From positions 152,936 through 216,935 of the forward strand of contig JAHDHX010000002.1 of assembly GCA_020631075.1 (NCBI GenBank): a DNA stretch of 64,000 nucleotides, given 5' to 3'. Shown piece after piece: positions 27,233-35,672 of the stretch (the first letter of the stretch is position 1; every line of letters begins with the position of its first letter). Below the pieces are notes generated by a model that made no database searches, had not been told where the DNA came from, and was given only the letters and a program-made list of their open reading frames with translations. Source of the DNA: Candidatus Altimarinota bacterium. Its GTDB lineage: Bacteria; Patescibacteriota; Gracilibacteria; UBA4473. The translations under genes were made by a program, and so were the position numbers.

Positions 27233-30200
27233 CTAGACACCAGCGGTGACACGCTCTATGGCGTCGGTGTACTCGACTGACCCACGGCTGGGTGCGCCTG
27301 CGATGTGCAGGCTGCCCCCGCCACGACCGCCCCCCGTGGCGGTTTCGACGACTGACACGGGCTCTTCGCCCGGGAGGGTGCGCTCGGTGACGAAGGATTC
27401 GAGGGCTTTTTGGATGGCCTCGGTGTTGGTATACAGGGCGCCAGCGCCTTCGTCGGCGTCTTCGGAGATCATTTTTTGCACGCCGTCGATGAACTCTGGT
27501 CCGAGCTTTTTATTGATGTTACGCCACTGTGAGCCGTATTTGTTGCCTTTAGTCTGCATATAGTTTTCGTATTCGGTTCGTTTGCCGTCGTCGAGGTTTG
27601 ATTCGCTCATGACATTGCGAAACATGGTGAAGATGTCGTCGCGGGAGCGGGAGAGTTTACTTGCATCTTCTATGTACCCCCGATCGTACTCAAACATTTC
27701 CTCGGAAAAGACCGTCGGGTTTGACCCTGACCCTGAGTGGTTGCCTTGCATGGTCATCATGCCTGTCATGCCCGCGCGCAGTGACCGCCCGAAGTCGGTA
27801 AGGAGTTCTTTTTTCTTCACGGCCCACCACTGAGTCTGGCCGAAGCGTTCGTCGTAGTCTTGGATGTGTTTTTGCAGGCCGACGGCGTAGCCCCGAAAGC
27901 CGTGGAAGAGCATACGGTAGTAGTCGGGGGTGTATTTATCTTTCCCGTTGTTGTTTCGTTCCAGCATTTGCACGATCTGGTCAGGGGGGAAGAACGGAAA
28001 CTGGCTCATGGCTTCGTCGTGGTCGGCTTTTTCGTCGGACATCCGCATGTTTCGCATCACACGCCCGCGGGCTTTGTCAGACTGCAGCACGACGGAGTAC
28101 CAAAACTGTTTCATCTTGGCTTTGACGGGTTCTTTCGTCACGTTAAAGCCAGTCTCATCATCACCCAGCATTTCTTTCCAGCATTTGAAGTCGTGGAAAT
28201 TCCACGGGCGGGACTCCGCCCCAGGGACGGACTCGTCGACGAGGAGGCCATCTTTTTTGGGGCCGCCTTCGGTCCAAAACTCCAGCACGGGGAAGCCCCC
28301 GAGGAACTGGTCGTTCATGCGGATGGCGGCGTTGCGTGACAGCAGGGGGATGCCCCGTGGGTCAGTGGTGGCCATGCCCATGATGAGGTAGTAGAACCGT
28401 TGGTCGGGTTGGCCGTTCATCTTGCCTTTCTCAAACGAGGCGCGAATGAACTGCTCAAACCGCGCGGGGTCGATGTTTTCGGTGTCGCCTTTTTCCCACC
28501 GACTGAGCATATCGGCGAGGATCTCTGTCCGAACGCTGCCGTTGTCTTCGTAGGAGCCAAATTCACGGTCGTATGAGCTTTGTTTTTCCTTGGCTTTGCC
28601 GTCCATGGACGTTTCCCAGTCACGGAAGACCTGTGGCGACCAGATGAGGCCGATGGCTTTCTCGACTTTGGCTTGTATCTCCGCGTATTTGAGGTTGGTG
28701 AGGTCATTTTTACGAAACTTGACTTGGGTTTGGAAGCGTTCGAGGGTCTTCCACAGGCCTGGGTCGTCCCACATGAGGATCCCTTTGTCACGCAGGACAT
28801 TAATGAGACCACGGGCTTCGTCGACGTCGCGGGTTTTATAGAGAGCGTCGCGGTTGGCGGAGATGTCTTGGTCGGCGTGCTGGGTTTCAAACTCCTTAAA
28901 CCGTTTTTCTTCTGACTCCTCCATCATCCGAAAGAATTCTTTCCCCCAGGTGAACTTGTCCCCGAAGATGCCGTACCCGATCGTTCCGACGCGGGCTTCT
29001 TTTTGCCGATTAAATTGGGTCTCTTGGAATTCGATACACTTTTTGACCAGTTCGACGAGCTCGTTGATGCTGAAGCTCTTGCCGCCACGGTTCATCCATT
29101 CGCCCCATTCGTTTTGGACTTTATCCTTAATGATGTCACGAAATTTCGTGCCGGGGGCGCGTAGGGCCAGGCCGTGCTCGTCAAGGTAGTGCCTGATCTT
29201 GGCGACTTGGTCTAGGGCTTTGTCGGTCAGATCGACGGCGACTTCCCACCCAGCGAGCTGTGTGACGGCTTCGGCTCTGGTCTGGGGGTCGGTGTTGTAT
29301 CTGCCCAGCCACTGCGCGAAAAACTGGGGATCAGAAAACTCGTCTTGTAGGGTGGCGTAGCGGTCGATGGAGTGCTTGAGGCGGTCGACCTCACGGCTGG
29401 CCTGGGCAACTGACAGGCCGTAGCGGTCGCTGAACCATTTTGGGTCGTGGTGGCGTTGGGCTTTTTTGATGTCGCGCTCGAGGAGCTCGATGATGGGCTG
29501 GGACTCTTCGACGAGCAGCTGATAGCTTTCACGGAATTTGCGATTTTTTTCTTCGGCTTTTTCTCGGAATTCGTCTTTCTGGATGGTTTCGTCGAGGTCG
29601 AATTCCAAGTTTTTGAGGACCTTTAACCCACGGGCGTGCTGGGCGAGCTGGCGGTTGCGGAGGTCAGCTTCCTGCGCGTAGAAGCCTGTCTCAAAGTCGA
29701 ACACGTGGTCGAACATATTGAGGTACTTCGGGCACTCGATGAAGGGGGATTCGTCACCGAAAACGTAGTGGGGAGTTTGGCCCATCTGGGCGAGCTTGTC
29801 ACCATACCGACCGATGTGGCCGTAGAGAGTGTTGGCGTTTTTGATAAACAGGGTGTGGAGCATATCCCGCGGGAGGAGGTCGCGGCAGATGAAGTACATA
29901 TCACGGATGGCAGACCGCAGGTCGACCCCAGCGCGGGTGAATGACTTCACGGTGTTCTCAAAAATCTTTTGGTACTTCTCTTTGTCGTAGGTGCGTTTGC
30001 CTTGGTTGACCTCGCGGACGATGGTCTGCAGGGCGGCTAGGTCGGCGGTGAGGCGCTTGGTGGTGGTTTGGATTTTTTCGCGCATACGGCGGGTTTTCTC
30101 GCCTGCTTCGGCGAGAGCTTCACTGCCCGGGACGTAAAACGAGTCCGTGACCTCTCCGCGTTCGTTTTTGACTTCGACCTGGCCACCGTTTCGGTACTGG

Positions 30201-33151
30201 TTTCGGTTGTGGGTCCAGGTCTGGTCGAGCATGATGCGGTCGGCGATCTGTGACAGTGACCAGCCCTTGGGGGGGTAGTCGGGGTCAAACGTCCAGGGGA
30301 CTTTTTGCAGTTGCTTGATGAGGTCGGCGCGGTTTTGGGCTTTGTAGAGCTTTGACCGCAGGGCAAACTGCTCGTCAGGGGTGAGGGCGGTGTAGCGAGC
30401 TAAGATCTGGTTGATCTGGAACTCACTGATGGAGGTCATGTACGCATCATGGTTTTTTTGGTTGATGTTGATCCGCTTCTGAATTTCCTTGAGGCGCCGC
30501 CGCTTTTTTTCGCTTGATTCGCCCTGGGCTTCGATGTCGCGGCTGTCGATGGTGCGCATATGTGGGCGTTGCCACTCGGCAAAAAATGCTTCGGCTTTCT
30601 CACGCTGGCCGACGAGGCCCATCTTGCCCATGAGGGTGTCTATAATGCGGTAGCGGTAGTAGCCGACACCACCGTCGATGAGTTCGAGCATATCCTGCCC
30701 GAGGCCGAAATTTAGCTCGTTGTAGTGACGATCCTTCTGCATGGCTTCGAGCAGTGCCGCGGATGACATGACCCGATCAAGGGCTTTGTACCACTGTGCA
30801 AACTGGTCTTCGGGGTGGGTGATCTTGGGCAGGCGGATGCTGGCCAGGGCGTCGTCGATGGCCTTGACCATGACGGTGCGAAACGAGCTGACCGTCTGGC
30901 GGTGGGCCTGGCTGAGTTGCATCCCCCCTGGGGTGGCGGCCAAAAACTCATGGATCTGTTGCTGCTCGGTGGAGGCGGGCCCTGGCTGGACGGGGTTGGC
31001 GCCGTTGTGCCCGTCGTCTTCCAGCAAGAGCACTTGCATATCGGCGGCCATCAGGCGGCCGTTTTGCAGGCGGGAGTTGAGCCCGCGTTCGTATTGTCGT
31101 TTGGTTTTGAGCGCGAGGTCGTGCGGGTCGGCCAGCAGGGCGGCAAACTGTTTGCGGTTTTCGTTTTCGTCCAGATGTTTCCAGACTTCGGTTTGTGACT
31201 CTTTCAGTTGTTTTTTGAGCGTGCCGAGCTCTTCGTTCATCCCCTCTTCGTAGGCGAAATTACCTTTTTCTTTGATCTTGGCTTTGGCTTCGTTTTGCTT
31301 CTGGGTGTGGGTCTGAAAGGTGGATTGAGCGTTTTGGATGGTCTGAAAAAACGTCGTGCGGCGGATAGACCGTGAGCCAAGCTGGCTGACGCCGTTGACA
31401 AACTCGGCCATGGCTTCGTTTTGTTTCTTGTCCCTTAAGGCCTGGGCGGCGGGGGTGTCTTCGCCTGCTTCGAAGCGATTCGTGAGGGCGTCCCAGCGTT
31501 CTTGAAACTGGTGGGCGAGGTCGTTGACGCGGTCGACTTCGTCGGTGGTGGGGGCGTCTTTGGGGTTGAGGACGTTGGCCCCCGGGGCCGACGCCAGCGG
31601 GTAAAAGATGCGGTGGGTGAACTCGTGCAGGTTGGCGCCGTTGGCGGCGTAGACACTGACGTTGACCCCGGTGGGGGTGCCAGCGGCGTCGAGCTGGGCG
31701 ACTTCGATGACATTGGTGGTGTTAGGCGGGGCGTAGTTGGCCGTCGGTTGCATCTCACGCAGCAGCACACGACGTGACTGGGTGACGTCGGCGCGTGAGG
31801 ACCGATAGGTGTCGGCGTCTTCGTCGTTTTGGTTCTCAGGCTGGCGGAGGAAGACGTTGATTTGGTCTTCTTCACGGCGGTCCATTTCGGTTTCTTGTTC
31901 GGCGATCTTTTCCTTCAGGTCGGCGATTTTATTTTTGAGGGGTTGGGGGACGTCGAGCCACTGGGACTCGTTGTAGTTGTGGGCGGGTGCTCTGAACTCT
32001 GGGTGGATGAGGATGTCACGCAGGGTGCGCACATGGGCGGGGAGCAGAACGGGGCTTTTTTGCGCCCAGCCGAGGAACTGGGCGGCGTTGCCACGGATGA
32101 CGAGATCTTCGAGGCGGTGTCGGGCCTCGGGGTAGCGGGTGGAGCCCATCCGAAAGCCAGCGAACTCTGCCTGGGGGGACTCCATGAAGTCGTCGAGGAG
32201 GTCCCACGCGAGGAGGTAGTTGGGGTTGTTGGCGTTTTGGCTGTAGGTGGCGCGCTGCTGTGGGCTGAGCTGACTGTCAACGGGGGGGAGGAGTTCGGCC
32301 ACGACCTCTTGGGTGAGGTCTTCCCAGTGGGCGAAGTCACGGTAGATGCCCCAGTCGTGACTGCTGGGGAAGAGTTTGCGGGCTTCGAGGGTGAGGAGCT
32401 TTTCGGTGTTGGTCAGGCCTGGGGGGAGTTCGGGCGGGTGCTCACCGCTGATGATTTGCTCGACACTGCGCGCGGGGGCGTTGCGACGCTTAAGGTAGCG
32501 GTCGAGGTAGGTTTGGGTCAGGGTGATGATAGCGTCGCGGGCTTGTTCAAACTTGCGGTCGATCGACCCTCGGGTGCTTTCGCCTTTCAGTTTGACTTCG
32601 TTGATGATCCCGCTGCGCTCGATGTGCCGATAGGCCTGAATGAGGCGTGTGGCTTGGCTGACATCCCACGTGGAGACGTCTGACTCCAGCGCGGTGCTGA
32701 GCATTTGGGTTTCTTTGTCCAGGCGGGCTTTGATCTCTGTCCGCATATGTACGGGAAGAAGATTGCGCAGGCGGAAGTTGCCGTAGATGTCGAAGAGGAT
32801 GCGCGGGGGGACGGCCTTTTGGCTGGTTTGCGCGACGGAAATGTAGTAGCCGGTAAGGTCGCGGAACTTATAGATGAGGTTTTGCCGCTCAGTGTCGGGC
32901 ATGGTGGGGTCACGCAGCTGGTCGGTGAGCTCGTAGAGGTGTCGGGTGCGGAAGTAGAGTGGGTTGTCGAGCGGGGTGTCGGTTTCTTGGCGCTGGCCAG
33001 CATTTTCGAGGTTGTCGGCGTCTATCGTGCGGGGGGTGTTGGCGTTGGGGACGCCCGTGACGACGTGCTCGTCGCGGTAGTCAACCATGTGCACCCGAGT
33101 GTGGGGGCTCAGGCGGGGGGTGAGGCGAAGGCCGACAAGAAGCTGCACCAT
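27233..33151 (-). CDS. Large protein, 1972 aa, with HEFTH zinc-metalloprotease-like motif
   Basis: No signal peptide or TM helix; mostly long charged helices with coiled-coil character, e.g. around residues 400-430 and 600-650. At about residue 512 the sequence GANLHEFTHRIFYP gives an HExxH zinc site, and about 68 residues later EAMAEFVNG supplies a plausible third ligand Glu, the arrangement of gluzincin-type peptidases including lethal-factor-like domains. The rest matches nothing I recognise. It sits between the VirB6-like gene and the secreted giant and shares their promoter type (TGGTATAAT, leader about 5 nt). It could be a structural component of the apparatus or a very large effector; both are inference. 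Start MVQLLVGL at the ATG at 33151. Confidence 0.8.
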   Translation of the reverse strand: MVQLLVGLRLTPRLSPHTRVHMVDYRDEHVVTGVPNANTPRTIDADNLENAGQRQETDTPLDNPLYFRTRHLYELTDQLRDPTMPDTERQNLIYKFRDLTGYYISVAQTSQKAVPPRILFDIYGNFRLRNLLPVHMRTEIKARLDKETQMLSTALESDVSTWDVSQATRLIQAYRHIERSGIINEVKLKGESTRGSIDRKFEQARDAIITLTQTYLDRYLKRRNAPARSVEQIISGEHPPELPPGLTNTEKLLTLEARKLFPSSHDWGIYRDFAHWEDLTQEVVAELLPPVDSQLSPQQRATYSQNANNPNYLLAWDLLDDFMESPQAEFAGFRMGSTRYPEARHRLEDLVIRGNAAQFLGWAQKSPVLLPAHVRTLRDILIHPEFRAPAHNYNESQWLDVPQPLKNKIADLKEKIAEQETEMDRREEDQINVFLRQPENQNDEDADTYRSSRADVTQSRRVLLREMQPTANYAPPNTTNVIEVAQLDAAGTPTGVNVSVYAANGANLHEFTHRIFYPLASAPGANVLNPKDAPTTDEVDRVNDLAHQFQERWDALTNRFEAGEDTPAAQALRDKKQNEAMAEFVNGVSQLGSRSIRRTTFFQTIQNAQSTFQTHTQKQNEAKAKIKEKGNFAYEEGMNEELGTLKKQLKESQTEVWKHLDENENRKQFAALLADPHDLALKTKRQYERGLNSRLQNGRLMAADMQVLLLEDDGHNGANPVQPGPASTEQQQIHEFLAATPGGMQLSQAHRQTVSSFRTVMVKAIDDALASIRLPKITHPEDQFAQWYKALDRVMSSAALLEAMQKDRHYNELNFGLGQDMLELIDGGVGYYRYRIIDTLMGKMGLVGQREKAEAFFAEWQRPHMRTIDSRDIEAQGESSEKKRRRLKEIQKRININQKNHDAYMTSISEFQINQILARYTALTPDEQFALRSKLYKAQNRADLIKQLQKVPWTFDPDYPPKGWSLSQIADRIMLDQTWTHNRNQYRNGGQVEVKNERGEVTDSFYVPGSEALAEAGEKTRRMREKIQTTTKRLTADLAALQTIVREVNQGKRTYDKEKYQKIFENTVKSFTRAGVDLRSAIRDMYFICRDLLPRDMLHTLFIKNANTLYGHIGRYGDKLAQMGQTPHYVFGDESPFIECPKYLNMFDHVFDFETGFYAQEADLRNRQLAQHARGLKVLKNLEFDLDETIQKDEFREKAEEKNRKFRESYQLLVEESQPIIELLERDIKKAQRHHDPKWFSDRYGLSVAQASREVDRLKHSIDRYATLQDEFSDPQFFAQWLGRYNTDPQTRAEAVTQLAGWEVAVDLTDKALDQVAKIRHYLDEHGLALRAPGTKFRDIIKDKVQNEWGEWMNRGGKSFSINELVELVKKCIEFQETQFNRQKEARVGTIGYGIFGDKFTWGKEFFRMMEESEEKRFKEFETQHADQDISANRDALYKTRDVDEARGLINVLRDKGILMWDDPGLWKTLERFQTQVKFRKNDLTNLKYAEIQAKVEKAIGLIWSPQVFRDWETSMDGKAKEKQSSYDREFGSYEDNGSVRTEILADMLSRWEKGDTENIDPARFEQFIRASFEKGKMNGQPDQRFYYLIMGMATTDPRGIPLLSRNAAIRMNDQFLGGFPVLEFWTEGGPKKDGLLVDESVPGAESRPWNFHDFKCWKEMLGDDETGFNVTKEPVKAKMKQFWYSVVLQSDKARGRVMRNMRMSDEKADHDEAMSQFPFFPPDQIVQMLERNNNGKDKYTPDYYRMLFHGFRGYAVGLQKHIQDYDERFGQTQWWAVKKKELLTDFGRSLRAGMTGMMTMQGNHSGSGSNPTVFSEEMFEYDRGYIEDASKLSRSRDDIFTMFRNVMSESNLDDGKRTEYENYMQTKGNKYGSQWRNINKKLGPEFIDGVQKMISEDADEGAGALYTNTEAIQKALESFVTERTLPGEEPVSVVETATGGGRGGGSLHIAGAPSRGSVEYTDAIERVTAGV

Positions 33152-33162
33152 GGGGTCTGGGT

Positions 33163-33171
33163 ATTATACCA
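33163..33171 (-). promoter_or_regulatory. Extended -10 promoter TGGTATAAT of the 1972-aa gene
   Basis: TG-G-TATAAT on the - strand ends 11 nt before the ATG, so the leader is about 5 nt. The run GTGGTATAATACCCAG matches the VirB6-like gene's promoter at all but one base. Confidence 0.7.
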
Positions 33172-33198
33172 CGGTGGGCGGGGTGGGGCTAGGGGGGA

Positions 33199-35616
33199 TT
33201 ACAGCCTGACATCAGTGATATTGCCGCTCGCGTCCACGCTAAACTGGATGTTTGGGAAGTGTCCGATTGCTTGGGTGAGTGCGGTTTTGAAGTAGTTGTT
33301 ATTTTGATCTTCGAGCAGTGTTTTGAAATTTGCTTTGACGTTAAATGTATCGTCGAGATTCATGGCGTTGAGTTTGTCGCGTACGATGTTGGCGTTGTCA
33401 CCAGCCAGTATCGTGGTCATATCATAATCCTTGGAGGCGTTTGGGTTGGTGGGGTCGCCTTTTGTGAGGGTAAATGTGTTTGCGTTTTGTGAGGCTCGTG
33501 GAGCGGTGACGCCAAAGGCGCTGACAAGCTCGGCGTGGGAGCTGTTTGCATTCACGCCAGTGCTGGCCATGGGGGTGTTGGCGAGTTTGCCGGTGTTGCT
33601 GAGCTGTGTGTAGAGTGACTGTGTGGCTGTGCTGCTTCCCATGACGGCATTAACGGCGTCATTGCTGTTTTGGTTGTAGACATCGTTGTAATTATTGATC
33701 GTGATCTCATTACTGTTGGGGTCGGCCTTGATAGTAACGCTGTTGCCGCTGGTGTTGACCTGTGGGCCAGTGGGGGTTTCATTGGGTTTTATCTGGTCGT
33801 TGAAGGGGTCGTTCGCGTTGCGGCCAGTGATGCCCGCCAAGGCTGCTTTGAGGTTTGAATCACTACTCCGCGGGTTGGTAAGAGTTTTGTAATAGCTTTG
33901 AAGGTTTTTATCGAGTTTTGACTGGTCGATGTTTTTGAGGGAGGCTTGGACTTCTTTGGAACGGAGTTGGTCGAGATTGCTGACGTCTGCCAAGGCGGTG
34001 TTGAAGTATTCTTTTTGTTTGTCTTGTGACTTGGTGGCACCTTGGTTGAAATCGGTGATGGAGCGGTCGAGCTTATTAATGCTGGCACTGCTGAGATTTG
34101 CTCCTTCGTCAAACAGCCCTAAGTCGGCAAATACTTTGCGTTGACGGTCTCTTTGGTTTGAGCGGTAGGCGCTGTCGACCTGTGACGGGAAGGACAGGAG
34201 GTCGCCGAGGGAGGCGTCGGCGGTCTTGGTCGGGTCGCGGGGGTCAGAGATGCGGAACCAAGGACGGTCCAACAGTGAGACGTCGAAAGCGAATTTGCCC
34301 AGTTGCTCCGCGCCTGACTTGATCTGGTCGGTGATGTTTTCGATGAATTTGGCGCCCTTGAAGGCGGTGAAACTGGCGGTCCAAAACACCATGACGGTCA
34401 AAATCTGCCAGATGAACCCATGTGAACCCCGCGAAAAGACCCCTGACCCGACCTGCACAAAGGTGGACTCGGTCGAGAGGATGGTGGTGTCGGCCATGGC
34501 GGACATCATCACGAAGGAGACGGCCAGGGCGAGACCGATCTTAATGGGCATGATGAGGTAATTCAGGATGTCGGCGGAGCTGAAGTCGCCTCCGCCGTCT
34601 CCCAGCCCGAGGATGCCCATGGCGATCAAAGCGGGTGAGGCGACCATGATGAGCCACAGCACCACCGTGCGGATGAGCAACGCCGCGAAGGTCGCCCCCA
34701 GCACCACGACGTAGGCCGCGGCCATGATGGTGGAAAATAGGACGTCGTTGGCGACCTCTAGCCACGAGCCGAGCTTGGCCGAGAGGGCGGGCATATGCTG
34801 GAGCTGCTGGAAGTAAACCGCGAAGGCGAGGAAGAGATTATGCGTGGTGGAGGAGGTGCCGCGGTAGGCGGAATCGGCGTTTTCGGGGTCGATCTTAAAC
34901 CAGCAGCTCTGGGCTTCGACGTTGTCGGCCTTGCAGTAGTGGGCGTTGAGCCACTGGCTGAAGGTCTTGCAGTCGTTTGTCTGGATGGCGGTGAGCTGAT
35001 CAACGGTGTAGGTGCTGCGTTGGGGTTCGGGTGAGTAGCAGGGGTCGCCGTTGACGTCGGTGGCGAAGGAGAGCATATCGCCGACGTCGGCGGCGCCTTT
35101 GGCTTCGATAGCCGTGTCGGCCACCGAGATGACCGCAATGGTGACCACGTGCACGGCGTCAATGATGACACGGAAGCCCAGCAAAGAGAAATTAATAGCG
35201 ATCATGGAGAGGATCACCTTGGGGAGCATATCTTTGATGGTCCACTTGGACTCGCCCGCGATGCCGATGCCCGCGAAGAGGTTGGTGAAGGCGAGCACGA
35301 CCATGAGCAGCACGAAGCCGACGTTGGTCAGGTTGCGGATGACGACCCACATGGGGCGGATGCCCTCCATGGCGGCCTCACCCGTGAGGTACTCTGTCCC
35401 CATGAGGCTCCCGCCGAGCTCGATGAGCTTGAGGGCGAGGAAGGTCATGAGATTAATGAGCAGGCTGAGGAAAAGGGCCACGGACTGCAAGATGGTGCTG
35501 TCGGTCTGGGCGTAGGCCACCGTGGGGAGGAGCACCAACGCCAGTCCCCCACCCCAAAGGGCGTGGGCACGTCGGCCCCAAGGCCAGAGAGCGCGAAGAC
35601 GCGAAAGCAGCTGCAT
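33199..35616 (-). CDS. VirB6/TrbL-like polytopic membrane protein
   Basis: 805 aa. A signal peptide-like start (LALVLLPTVAYAQ) is followed by about eight TM helices to residue ~410, with a Cys-containing extracytoplasmic loop (about residues 195-250). The segment YVVVLGATFAALLIRTVVLWLIMVASPALIAMG resembles the conserved core of VirB6/TrbL, the channel component of type IV secretion machines. The C-terminal ~380 residues are hydrophilic and Asn/Ser-rich, and their DNA is less GC-rich. Start chosen at the ATG at 35616 (MQLLSRLR): it coincides with the predicted transcription start, so the mRNA is leaderless. Upstream in-frame codons to 35634 would cover the -10 box. Confidence 0.8.
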   Translation of the reverse strand: MQLLSRLRALWPWGRRAHALWGGGLALVLLPTVAYAQTDSTILQSVALFLSLLINLMTFLALKLIELGGSLMGTEYLTGEAAMEGIRPMWVVIRNLTNVGFVLLMVVLAFTNLFAGIGIAGESKWTIKDMLPKVILSMIAINFSLLGFRVIIDAVHVVTIAVISVADTAIEAKGAADVGDMLSFATDVNGDPCYSPEPQRSTYTVDQLTAIQTNDCKTFSQWLNAHYCKADNVEAQSCWFKIDPENADSAYRGTSSTTHNLFLAFAVYFQQLQHMPALSAKLGSWLEVANDVLFSTIMAAAYVVVLGATFAALLIRTVVLWLIMVASPALIAMGILGLGDGGGDFSSADILNYLIMPIKIGLALAVSFVMMSAMADTTILSTESTFVQVGSGVFSRGSHGFIWQILTVMVFWTASFTAFKGAKFIENITDQIKSGAEQLGKFAFDVSLLDRPWFRISDPRDPTKTADASLGDLLSFPSQVDSAYRSNQRDRQRKVFADLGLFDEGANLSSASINKLDRSITDFNQGATKSQDKQKEYFNTALADVSNLDQLRSKEVQASLKNIDQSKLDKNLQSYYKTLTNPRSSDSNLKAALAGITGRNANDPFNDQIKPNETPTGPQVNTSGNSVTIKADPNSNEITINNYNDVYNQNSNDAVNAVMGSSTATQSLYTQLSNTGKLANTPMASTGVNANSSHAELVSAFGVTAPRASQNANTFTLTKGDPTNPNASKDYDMTTILAGDNANIVRDKLNAMNLDDTFNVKANFKTLLEDQNNNYFKTALTQAIGHFPNIQFSVDASGNITDVRL

Positions 35617-35622
35617 CTGGGT

Positions 35623-35631
35623 AGTATACCA
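35623..35631 (-). promoter_or_regulatory. Extended -10 promoter TGGTATACT of the VirB6-like gene
   Basis: TG-G-TATACT on the - strand ends exactly 6 nt before the ATG at 35616, predicting a leaderless mRNA. Identical core to the virB4-like promoter. Confidence 0.7.
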
Positions 35632-35672
35632 CACGGAGGGGGCGGGATGAAAGTGCTAGTTGGAGTGATCCC

